Origin: Alphaproteobacteria bacterium
GTDB taxonomy: Bacteria > Pseudomonadota > Alphaproteobacteria > UBA8366 > Aestuariispiraceae
Direction: 5' to 3'
NCBI GenBank assembly: GCA_024743195.1
Contig: JANSXE010000016.1
Location: 1-64,000 of the forward strand
DNA: 64,000 nt
Below the pieces are notes generated by a model. The model did no database searches. It had not been told where the DNA came from and saw only the letters and a program-made list of their open reading frames with translations. Position 1 is the first letter of the stretch. Every line of letters begins with the position of its first letter. Of the stretch, positions 51,786 through 61,200 are shown one piece after another. A program made the position numbers and the translations under genes.

Positions 51786-52307
51786 ATGCTGCAAGGATTG
51801 GCCCGGTTGCCGAACGGCCTGACGGTGCGCCCGGCGCGGCCCGCGGACAAGCCGTTCCTGAAGAAGCTGGTGGACGACAAATACTCCGACCTGCGCGCGA
51901 CCACCGACCTCTCGCGCGACCAGGTGGAGCATCTGATGGACGTCCAACTGACCGGGCAGACGACCGGCTATGGCGGGATGTTCCCCAACGCCGCCTATTT
52001 CGTGATCGAGAAGACCGGCCAGCCGATCGGCAAGCTCTCGCTCGACTGGGACGGGGAGTGCGCGCGGGTGGTCGATCTCGGCTTCATCCGGAAGGCGCAG
52101 GGCAAGGGCTACGGGCAGAGCGTCGTTCTGGCGCTGCTGGCGGCCTGCGGGCAGGCGAAATGCCCGCTGACGGTGGTCTGCCTGACCCACAACGTGGCGC
52201 TGCTGCACTTCCTGAAGAGCAACGGCTTCGAGGCGGAGGCGGCCGAGCCCGGCGCCGCCCACATCATGCTGACTTGGACGCCGACCAAGGAAGCGATGCA
52301 GAACTGA
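51786..52307 (+). CDS. GNAT family N-acetyltransferase
   Basis: The 173-aa protein starts behind GGGGAGGAG. It has the GNAT fold: LTVRPARPADKPFLKKLVDDKYSD at the start, then FVIEKTGQPIGKLSLDWDG, DLGFIRKAQGKGYGQSVVLALL (acetyl-CoA loop) and LHFLKSNGFEAEAA. It should transfer acetyl from acetyl-CoA to an unknown amine. It is the plus-strand neighbour of the Collar cluster and convergent with it; GNAT genes recur beside such clusters as I recall, but no link is proven. Confidence 0.82.
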   Translation: MLQGLARLPNGLTVRPARPADKPFLKKLVDDKYSDLRATTDLSRDQVEHLMDVQLTGQTTGYGGMFPNAAYFVIEKTGQPIGKLSLDWDGECARVVDLGFIRKAQGKGYGQSVVLALLAACGQAKCPLTVVCLTHNVALLHFLKSNGFEAEAAEPGAAHIMLTWTPTKEAMQN

Positions 52308-52340
52308 GGCGCGCCCGGAGCGTTCGACCGCCACGCCCTC

Positions 52341-52452
52341 GCCCTTCGAGACGCCGCCCGACGGCGGCTCCTCGGGACGAGGGCTTTGTGCGTGATGCTG
52401 GAGCCGGGAGCCTCACCCTGAGGACCGCGCGGGAGCGCCCGTCTCGAAGGGC
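52341..52452. repeat. Intergenic palindromic repeat, copy 1 of 3
   Basis: CCTTCGAGACG near the left end and CGTCTCGAAGG near the right end bracket inner inverted segments (GCGGCTCCTCGGGACGAGGG and CCTCACCCTGAGGA). The element resembles palindromic repeats scattered in alphaproteobacterial genomes. It lies between the GNAT gene and the Collar gene at 52496. Confidence 0.7.
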
Positions 52453-52495
52453 GCCGGTGTAACCGCGACCCCCGAGGCCGTCGCGCCGCAGCCCG

Positions 52496-53095
52496 TCAGT
52501 TGCGCGGCGGATAGAGGCCGAACAGGCAGATCGACCAGTTGATCACCTGGAAGGGCTGGAGGATCCAGAAGGCCTGGCTGCCGCCCGACGGATCGACGGT
52601 CACCGTGCCGCCCCCGCCGCCGCCGCTGACGCCGCCGAGCGCGACGGTGGTTCCGGGCGTGTCGGTATAGGTGTTGTAAGTGTCGAAGCCCTGCGCCGTC
52701 TTCGCCAGATAATCTCCGGCCGTGGGCGTGTCCTTGGTGCCGGCGCTGGTCGAGGCGAGCAGTTGCGCGCCGCCGCCGCCGGACGGCGTAAAGGCGGCGG
52801 TATGGGTGTGGGTGGGCAGTTGCGACTGGCTGAGCGTCATCATCTCCTGCCCGACCTTCTGCCCCAGAATGTAGTTGCTGAGCCCCGGCCCCTGACCCCA
52901 GCCCACGGCGGAGCGCCCGCGCAGATCGGGCAGGCCGAAGCTGACCCGACCGTCGCCGCCATAGGCGGCGCCGATGAGCGAGAACAGCGCCTGATTCTGC
53001 GAAATGGCGATGATCCCGCCATAGCAAAGGCCCCAGTTATGCGGCGCGAAGTTGAAGCCGAAGGCGGCCAGCATGCCGGTAAAAGGACTGTCCAT
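52496..53095 (-). CDS. Phage tail Collar-domain protein (MdpB-like), copy 1
   Basis: The 199-aa protein has the Collar pattern FTGMLAAFGFNFAPHNWGLC, IAISQNQALFSLIGAAYGGDG, RVSFGLPDLRGRSAVGWGQG, a central THTHTAAFTPSGGGGAQ and a C-terminal WILQPFQVINWSICLFGLYPP. These proteins are tail-fibre-like trimeric modules, also known as microcystin-dependent protein MdpB. It has no signal peptide. It is a tandem duplicate of the gene at 53558, with near-identical C-terminal halves (FDTYNTYTDTPGTTV). Confidence 0.84.
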   Translation of the reverse strand: MDSPFTGMLAAFGFNFAPHNWGLCYGGIIAISQNQALFSLIGAAYGGDGRVSFGLPDLRGRSAVGWGQGPGLSNYILGQKVGQEMMTLSQSQLPTHTHTAAFTPSGGGGAQLLASTSAGTKDTPTAGDYLAKTAQGFDTYNTYTDTPGTTVALGGVSGGGGGGTVTVDPSGGSQAFWILQPFQVINWSICLFGLYPPRN

Positions 53096-53171
53096 CGCTC
53101 TTTCTCCCCTTCGGCGCGTCCGACCCCCGGTCGCGCCGTCTTGCATGCGCCCCGCGCCGCGAGGCCGTTTG

Positions 53172-53522
53172 TCAGGCGAACACCATCTGGAAGACCCGGG
53201 TGTCCGGCGTTAGCGTCTCATCCATAGGATCGTCGGGCTTGGGATGGGCCGAGATTTCGTTGATCGTCACGCCCTCCAGCCGCGTTCCGTCGGGCAAGAG
53301 AACGTCATGCACGCCCGTCGGCTGGGCCGATGTCGCGTGGTCGCAGCGCATCACCACGGTGAAGGGCGTGCGCGTTCCCTTCTTGGCGTCCGGCGCGGCG
53401 GCGGCCTTGTTCTCCGTCACGGTCAGGAAGGTGACGGTCGCGTCGGGGCCGTCCTCGATGACGATCGTCCCCTGCTTGTCGATCGCCTTCTTGAAGTCGG
53501 CGGCTTTCAGTTTGTCCAACAT
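53172..53522 (-). CDS. DUF6916-like protein, copy 1
   Basis: The 116-aa protein starts at MLDKLKAADF. It has DFKKAIDKQGTIVIEDG, TVTFLTVTENKAA, KKGTRTPFTVVMRCD and a C-terminal DETLTPDTRVFQMVFA. The pattern (RTPFT followed by a beta-rich C-terminus ending F-x-x-x-F) matches the DUF6916 family, and the protein at 54570 is a relative. Function unknown; pairing with a Collar gene is repeated here. Confidence 0.7.
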   Translation of the reverse strand: MLDKLKAADFKKAIDKQGTIVIEDGPDATVTFLTVTENKAAAAPDAKKGTRTPFTVVMRCDHATSAQPTGVHDVLLPDGTRLEGVTINEISAHPKPDDPMDETLTPDTRVFQMVFA

Positions 53523-53557
53523 GGGCGGGCCTCTCCTTAGCCTCAGTGCGGCGCGCG

Positions 53558-54157
53558 TCAGTTGCGGCTCGGATAGAGCCCTTCGAGCGCGATGCACCAG
53601 CCGACGGCGAGCACCGGCTGGCGGATGTCGACCCAGTCGCTGGCGCCCGCAGTGGCGAGCGTCACGGTCCCGCCGCCGCCGCTGCCGCTGACGCCGCCGA
53701 GCGGGACGGTGGTCCCCGGCGTGTCGGTGTAGGTGTTGTAGGTGTCGAACCCTTTGGACGTCTTGGCCAAATAGTCGCCGGCCGCCGGCTCATCCTTCGA
53801 TCCGGCGTTGGCGCTGGCCGCGACCGCCATGGCGCCGCCGCCTGCCGGCGTGAAGCTCGCCCCATGGCTATGGTTCGGCATGTGCGTGACATCAACCCGG
53901 ATGTCCTCCCAACCGTGCACATGCCCGATCAGGTAGTCGAGACCCCCGGTCAACTGGCCGAAACCGTAAGCCATGCGCCCGCGCATCTCCGGCACCGCGA
54001 AGCTGACCCGGCCGTCGCCGCCATAGAAGGTCGACAACAGGGAGTAAAGCGAGGGGTTCTCGGAAATGGCGATGAGCTGACCATGGCACTGGGCGTAGTT
54101 CCGCGGGGCCCAGCTGAACCCGAACGCCTGCAACATGCCGATGAACGGTAAATCCAT
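53558..54157 (-). CDS. Phage tail Collar-domain protein (MdpB-like), copy 2
   Basis: The 199-aa protein is a duplicate of the one at 52496: FIGMLQAFGFSWAPRNYAQC, IAISENPSLYSLLSTFYGGDG, RVSFAVPEMRGRMAYGFGQL, THMPNHSHGASFTPAGGGAM and VLAVGWCIALEGLYPSRN. It has a Gly-rich ribosome site, GGGGGG, before ATG 54157. It lies between the two DUF6916 genes on the same strand. Confidence 0.84.
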   Translation of the reverse strand: MDLPFIGMLQAFGFSWAPRNYAQCHGQLIAISENPSLYSLLSTFYGGDGRVSFAVPEMRGRMAYGFGQLTGGLDYLIGHVHGWEDIRVDVTHMPNHSHGASFTPAGGGAMAVAASANAGSKDEPAAGDYLAKTSKGFDTYNTYTDTPGTTVPLGGVSGSGGGGTVTLATAGASDWVDIRQPVLAVGWCIALEGLYPSRN

Positions 54158-54315
54158 GTCCGAGCCCCCCTGTTTCACGCCGCCGCCGTAACCGCAGTCG
54201 CGTCTTCATGGTTTCTAAGTTTGACGCCAAGACGCTTTAGGTTGCAAGCGTTTTAAGTGTGAACTGTTTGTAAAAACTCTTTGACGGGAAGTTGCGCTAT
54301 GAGCGCGGACCTGTT

Positions 54316-54425
54316 TCTTCGAGACGCCGCCTGACGGCGGCTCCTCAGGATGAGGGTCAATCCTCTGTTTCTAAGAGGACAACGCCTCACCCTGAGGAGG
54401 GCGCGCGAGCGCCCGTCTCGAAGGG
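54316..54425. repeat. Intergenic palindromic repeat, copy 2 of 3
   Basis: The element has the same plan as the copy at 52341: TTCGAGACG near the left end, CGTCTCGAA near the right, and inner CTCCTCAGGATGAGG / CCTCACCCTGAGGAG arms. It lies between the Collar gene at 53558 and the DUF6916 gene at 54570 and is followed directly by another copy. Confidence 0.75.
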
Positions 54426-54449
54426 GCGGTTCGGTTTGCAGACGCCCTC

Positions 54450-54562
54450 GTCCTTCGAGACGCCGCCTGCCGGCGGCTCCTCAGGATGAGGGTCAACCCT
54501 CTGTCTTTAAGAGGCAAAGACCTCACCCTGAGGAGGGCGCGTAAGCGCCCGTCTCGAAGGGC
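54450..54562. repeat. Intergenic palindromic repeat, copy 3 of 3
   Basis: This copy is in tandem with the one at 54316 (about 85% similar by eye), with CCTTCGAGACG and CGTCTCGAAGG ends. It ends 8 bp before the DUF6916 stop at 54570. Confidence 0.75.
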
Positions 54563-54569
54563 GGGCGGC

Positions 54570-54917
54570 TCAGGTCAGGCAGATCTGGTAGAACATCGCG
54601 CCGGAGGCCGGGTCCTGCGAGACGATCGGCGTGATCAGCACGGCCTCGATCCGCCCGAAGCCCTCGCGCCGCAGCACGTAGCCGCCGTCGCCGTTCAGCA
54701 GCGCGCCCTCCGTCTCGCCCCGGAAGACCAGGGTGAAGGGGGTGCGCGTCGCGTTGGGGTGGGCGTAGGCCGGCGTCTCCTTTACCTGGATCAGGCGCAG
54801 GGCGACCGAGACGTCGCCCGCCGGGACCTCGAACAGCTCGTCGAGATGCGGCTCGAAATCCGCCGCCGTCACCGCGCCGAGATCCATCGGGTCGTCGATC
54901 GTCTTCATGTCCGCCAT
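54570..54917 (-). CDS. DUF6916-like protein, copy 2
   Basis: The 115-aa protein resembles the one at 53172: DLGAVTAADFEPHLDELFEV, VALRLIQVKETPAY, NATRTPFTLVFRGE and a C-terminal DPASGAMFYQICLT. It starts at ATG 54917. It is the first gene of the minus-strand Collar/DUF6916 set. Function unknown. Confidence 0.7.
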   Translation of the reverse strand: MADMKTIDDPMDLGAVTAADFEPHLDELFEVPAGDVSVALRLIQVKETPAYAHPNATRTPFTLVFRGETEGALLNGDGGYVLRREGFGRIEAVLITPIVSQDPASGAMFYQICLT

Positions 54918-55230
54918 CCTGCCCGCTCCTTATCCGCTCCTATCGGCCGACCGCAACCCTAAGTGACGGGAGAAAGCGGGCGCAACGCAAAAAACGCGCC
55001 GCCGGCGGCAGCGACTCGTTGTTGTTGTTGCGCGAGTTCGTGTTACTCTAGCGCCGATTGGTTGTCATGCGACGACCGCTTCGGGCGCCGGGAACGGCGG
55101 GCCGGATGGTTTCGACCAGGCGTCCGCCGCCCCGGGCGGCCGACGCCTCGAAGATGCGGTTCAGTGGAGGGGCGACGGCGCGCAGGCCGGCGGGATTCGG
55201 CGGTGCCATCGGGTGTCGGAGGGTTGGGTC
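54918..55230. other. Divergent promoter region before the giant DUF4347 gene
   Basis: This 313-bp gap holds the upstream parts of the DUF6916 gene (minus) and of the giant gene (plus). It contains a GTT run (about 55018-55028) and moderately AT-rich DNA near 55030-55075; I see no clear promoter or operator and no gene. Confidence 0.4.
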
Positions 55231-58200
55231 ATGTCCTTGCGCGATGCGCTTCTGTCCGGGGCGGTGTTCGGCCGCGCCCGAAAGTCCGACTCAGCCATGA
55301 GCCGACGCGGCGGCCGGCCCGGGGCGGAGCCCGGGTTGCCCGGGCTCACCCAGGTGCAGCCGATGGCGCTGGAGCCGCGCTTCATGTTCGACGCCGCCGG
55401 CGTCGCCACCGGCGCGGAGGCCGCGCAGGACGCCGCCGCGGAGGCGGAGGCCGCGGCGGGCGACCCGTCCAACGGGGCCGATGGCGAACCGGGCGCCGGC
55501 GACGACCAACTCGCCGCCGCGGTCGCCGGCCACACGCCGCCCGACGCGCGCAAGGAGCTGGTGATCGTCGACCCCGCCGTCGCGGACTACCAGACCCTGA
55601 TCGACGGCATGGACCCGGACGTCGAGGTGATCGTGCTGGAGAGCGGCGCGACGCTGGATGACGTCGCCGCGGCGCTCGAGGGCCGCAGCGGGATCGACGG
55701 GTTGCACCTCATCAGCCACGGCGACGTCGGTGAATTGATCCTCGGCGGGGAAAGTCTGACGGCGGAGTCGCTGGACGCCCAAACGGCTGCGCTGCAGACC
55801 ATCGGAGCCGCGCTCGCGGAGACCGGCGACGTGCTGCTCTATGGCTGCGAGATCGGCCAGGACAGCGCCGGCGCCGCCTTCCTGCAGCGGTTTGCGGCGC
55901 TGACGGGCGCCGACGTCGCGGCCTCCGACGATCTGACCGGCTCCGCCGGCCTCGGCGGCGACTGGGTGCTGGAGGCCCAGGTCGGCGAGATCGCCCCCAC
56001 CGGCCTGTCCGACGGCTTCGCGGCCAGCGGATTTTCGGGCGTGCTCACGCCGTCGCCGGGAACGATCACTTTCGGGACCAACGCTTCAGACATACTGGTT
56101 GCGGCCCAATCGACGAATCCGAGCGCGACGAACATTGCGAGTTCGGGGTTGGATGTCGAGATCGTGATGACGTCGGGGGAATCGCGCATCGTACTGGCCC
56201 GCGAGACGGGAATCTCGGACGACGGGACCGATCTGACCGTCGAGGCTGATTCCTCGTCGACCGGGTTCGGCGTGATCAACTACGTGCGCTTCACCTCGAA
56301 CGGCGGGGGCAAGTTTCAGCTCGACTCCTTCGAGTTCGAGTACAACGCCGCCTCCGACAGCACCTTCGACGTCCAGGCCTTCGCAGACGGCGCCCAGGTG
56401 GGTTCGGCGGTGACGGTCAACGTGGCGCGCGACACGGTGACCACGGCGAATTTCGGAACCGACTTCGAGAACATCGATGAGTTCCGGATCGTCGCCGGCT
56501 TCGCCGCGCGCACCAATTACGACAACATGGTGATCTCCGCGGCCGTATCTCCGAACAGCGCGCCCGCCTTGGGCGGCACGCCGGCGGACGATGCGGCGAC
56601 GGAGGATGTGGCGACGGCCATCGATCTGTCGGCCTACAACGTTTCCGACGCCGACGGCGACACGATCACGCTGACGCTGGCGGTGGATCGGGGGACGATC
56701 GCGTCCATAGACAACGACGGGATAACGGACGGCGTGACGGTCGCCAATTCCGGCACGGCGTCGATGACGCTTCAGGGCACGGCCGGCAATCTGAACACCT
56801 ACCTCAACAACACGTCAAAGATCACCTATACGACCGCGGCGAATGACACCACGACCGCCGTTCTTACCGTGACCCCGAACGACGGCACGGTGGACGGTAC
56901 GGCCGATACGGTGAACATCACCATCTCGGCGGTGAACGACGCGCCGGTGTTGAACGCGGCCTCCTCGCCGACCCTGACCGGGATCGCGGAGGACGCCGGC
57001 GACGACGATGGCAGCGGCGCGGACGGCGACGACGACGCCACCAACAACGCCAACAATTCCGGGACCAGCATCGCGGCGATGGTGGTCGACGGCTCGATCA
57101 CCGATCCGGACGGCGGCGCGGTGGAGGCGGTCGCGGTGACCGCCGTCGACAACACCAACGGCGTCTGGCAGTACTCCACCGACAACGGGACGAGTTGGAC
57201 CAATTTCTCCGGGACGACGGGCGGTTCGGTCGATCTCTCCAGCGCCGCGCGGCTGCTCGACGGGACGCTGACGGGCGGGGCGACCCAGCTCGTGCGCTTC
57301 GTGCCGGACGCCAACTACAGCGGGTCGGCCACCCTCACCTTCCGCGCCTGGGACCGGTCCTCCGGCAGCGCGGGCGGGACCGCGAACGCCTCCTCGGGCG
57401 GTGGGTCGACGGCGTTCTCGACGGCGACGGACACGGCCTCCATCACCGTAAGCGCGGTGAACGACGCGCCGACGGTCGCCACCCTGCCGGCGTCGGTCAC
57501 GGTGATCGAGGACACCCAGGGCAATATCGACCTGTCGGCGGCGAGCTTCGCCGATATCGACAGCGCCTCCATCACGGTGACCCTGACCGCCAGCGCCGGG
57601 GCCTTCGCGACGCCGGCGGACGGGGCGGGCGTCGGCGGCGGCGTGACCGCGACGCTGGTCAACGCGACCACGGTCACGCTGGTCGGGGCGCCGGCGGACA
57701 TCACCACCTATCTGGATACGGCGTCGAACATCCAATACACGCCGGTCGCCAACGTCTCCGGGACCAATCAGGCGACGATCACGGTGACCGCCAACGACGG
57801 CGACGGGTCGGGGAACGTCAATCTGGGGACGGTCAACGTCAACATCACGGCGGTGAACGACAACCCGACCGTTGCGACCCTTCCGGCGTCGGTCACGGTG
57901 ACGGAGGATGCGCAAAGCAACGTCAATCTGTCGGCGGCGAGCTTCGACGACGTCGACAGCGCCTCCATCACGGTGACGCTGACCGCCAGCGCGGGGGCCT
58001 TCGCGGCCCCGGCGGACGGGGCGGGCGTCGGCGGCGGCGTGACCGAGACCTTGGTCAATGCGACCACGATCACGCTGGCCGGGGCGCCGGCGGACATCAC
58101 CACCTATCTGGATACGGCGTCGAACATCCAATACACGCCGGCCGCCAACGTCTCGGGGACCAATCAGGCGACGATCACGGTGACCGCCAACGACGGCGAC

Positions 58201-61200
58201 GGGTCCGGGAACGTCAATCTCGGGACGGTCAACGTCAATGTGACGGCGGTGAACGACGCGCCGGCCTTCACCGGGCTCGACGGGACGCCCGCCTTCACCG
58301 AGGACGGCGCGGCGGTTGTGCTCGACGGCAATGTGACGGTGGCGGACGTCGAGCTCGGCGCGCTCAACGGCGGCAACGGGAATTTCGCCGGCGCGTCGCT
58401 CGTGATCGCGCGCAACGGGGGCGCGAACGCCAGCGACAGCTTCTCCTTCAGCACCGCGGGGGCGAGCTTCACCGTCGCCGGCGGGAACCTCCAGGCGGGC
58501 GGGTTGACCTTCGCCGCCTTCACCAACGCGGGCGGCACGCTGACGGTGAATTTCACGTCGGCCGGGACGACGGCGACGACGGCGCTCGTCAACGACGTCC
58601 TGCAGCGGGTCGCCTACACGAACACGTCGAACGACCCGGCCGCGTCGGTGCAGCTCGACTGGACCGTCTCCGACGGCAATTCGGCCAACGCCCAGGGGAC
58701 CGGGGACAATCCTGGGACCGCGACGGGCTCGACGACGGTCAGCGTGACCAACGTCAACGACGCGCCGACCCTGACGGCGACCGGCGGGAACCCGACCTAT
58801 ATCGAAGGCGCGGGGGCCTCCGACCTGTACAACACCGTGACGGCGTCGACGGTCGAGGCGGCGGACCGCTTCAGCGCGATGACGCTCACGGTCACCAACG
58901 TCTCCGACGGGGCGAGCGAGATTCTGAGCGTCGACGGCACGGACGTGGCCCTGACCAACGGGAACAGCGTGACGACGGGGACCAACGGCCTGTCGGTCAG
59001 CGTGTCGGTCACCGGCTCGACGGCGACGGTCAGCTTCTCCGGCGCGACCCTGACGGCGGCGCAGATGCAGACGCTGGTCGACGGGCTCACCTATCGCAAC
59101 GCGAGCGAGAACCCGACCACGGCCGGCAACCGCGTCGTCACCATCACCGGGATCACCGACAATGGCGGGACCAGCGGCGGCGGCCAGAACTCGGCCGCGC
59201 CGAACCTCACCTCGACGGTCAGCCTGACCGCCGTCAACGACCCGCCGGTGGTCGGCGGCGTCTTTGGCGAGACCAGCCAGGTCATCGCCGGGACCGGCGC
59301 GACGGACGTGACGGGCCTGAACGACGCGACGGTCGCGAACGTGGATTCGGCGGACTATAACGGCGGCTTCCTGACCATCACGCAAGGCTCGGGCGCGACC
59401 AACGGGTCGTGGGGCGTCGATGGGACCACCGCGACCTCCGGCGGCGACGGGACCGTAGCCGCGGGCGAGACGATCGCGGTCGGCGGCGTCTCCATCGGCA
59501 CGGTCGATGGGACTAACGACGGCCAGGGCGGCAACACGCTGCAGATCGACTTCAACGCGAACGCGACCTCGGCGCGGGTCCAGACGCTGGTTCAGGCGCT
59601 CACCTATTCCGCGCCGTCGAGCCTCGGGAACCGCACCTTCACGGTGACGCTGAACGACGCGGACGGAACCGCCAACAGCGGCGACCAGGACGCCAGCGGG
59701 ACCGTCACCATCAGCGTCACGCCCAACCCGCCGGTGATCGGAAACCTGGACGGCGACAGCGTCTCGGCCGCGAACAATACGGCGGTCGCCATCGACCAGG
59801 GCGGCAACGCGACCGTCACGGATGCGGATTCCGCCAACTTCAACGGCGGCAATCTCACCGTCACGCGCACCAGCGGGCTGTCGGGCGGCTTCTCGCTCAA
59901 CAACGCGGCGGCGACCTCCGGCGGCGACGGGACGATCGCGGCCGGCCAAACGATCGCCGTCGGCGGGACGGACATCGGCACGGTCACGACCGACGGGCAG
60001 GGGACCAACAACCTCGTCATCACCTTCAACAGCGCGGACGCGACCCCGGCGCGGGTGCAGGCGCTGATCCGGGCGCTGCAATACGCCTCGACCTCCGGCG
60101 GCGCGCACACCTTCGACCTGACGATCACGGACGCCGGGGCCAGCGCCGCCACCTCGACCGCCGCCGGCTTCACGGTCACTGTGGAGGCTCCGCCGGTCAA
60201 CACGGTGCCGGGCGCCCAGACGGCGACGGACGGGACGGCGCTGGCGCTCACCGGCATCTCCGTCGCGGACGCCGACAGCGCCAGCGTGACGACCACGGTC
60301 TCCGTCGGCGCCGGCGAGGGGAGTTTCAGCGCGACCGGCGCGGCGACGATCACGGGCGGCGGGACCAACTCGATCCAGATCTCAGGCACGCTCGCCGCCG
60401 TCAACGCGACGCTGGGCAACCTGCAATACACGCCCGCGGTCAACGCGTCGGGCGCGCAGACCATCACGGTCGCCACGACCGACGGGACGAACAGCGACAG
60501 CGACACCATCACCGTCACCGTCAGCGACCGGCCGACCATCGGCAACGTCGGCGGCGACGCGGTGACTTTCACCGAAGGCGGCGGCGCCGTGCGGCTGGAC
60601 GCCGGGGCGAACGGGACCCTGACCGACGCCGACAATCCGGCCACTCTGAACGGCGGCAACCTGACGGCGACGGTCAGCGGCGGCGCCGTCGCGGCGCAGG
60701 ACATCCTGAGCGTCAGCGGAGGCGGCGCGACCCTGGCCGGGACCACAGCGGGCTCGAACGTCTCGGTCGGCGGGACGGTGATCGGGACTCTGGCGAACAA
60801 CGTGGCGGCCGGGAACGACTTCCGCGTCAATCTCAACGCGAACGCCACGCTGGCGCGGGTGCAGACGCTGCTCCAGGCGCTGTCCTACGACAACCAGTCG
60901 ACGGCGCCGACGACGGGCGATCGCACGGTCTCGATCTCGGTCACCGACGATACCGGCCGAACCGGTTCGGCGGCGAGCGTGACGGTCACCGTCAACGGGG
61001 TCAATGCGGCGCCGGTCCTGACCGGCGTCAACAACGCCCCGGCCTTCACCGAAGGCGCAGCCGCGGTCGTGCTCGACGCGGACATGACGGTGGCGGACGT
61101 CGAGCTCGACGCGCTCAACGGCGGGGCCGGGAATTACAGCGGCGCCTCCGTGACCTTCCAACGATCCGGCGGCGCCAACGCCGAAGACGTCTTCAGCAAC

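Noticed and set aside
51786-54917. Prophage remnant
   Set aside because: Collar-type proteins are the only phage-like genes; no structural, packaging, lysis or integration gene or attachment site was found, although a tRNA gene is nearby.
56815-60108. 1097-aa open frame opposite the giant DUF4347 gene
   Set aside because: The Arg/Val-rich periodic translation mirrors the cadherin-like repeats; this is a shadow of the real gene.
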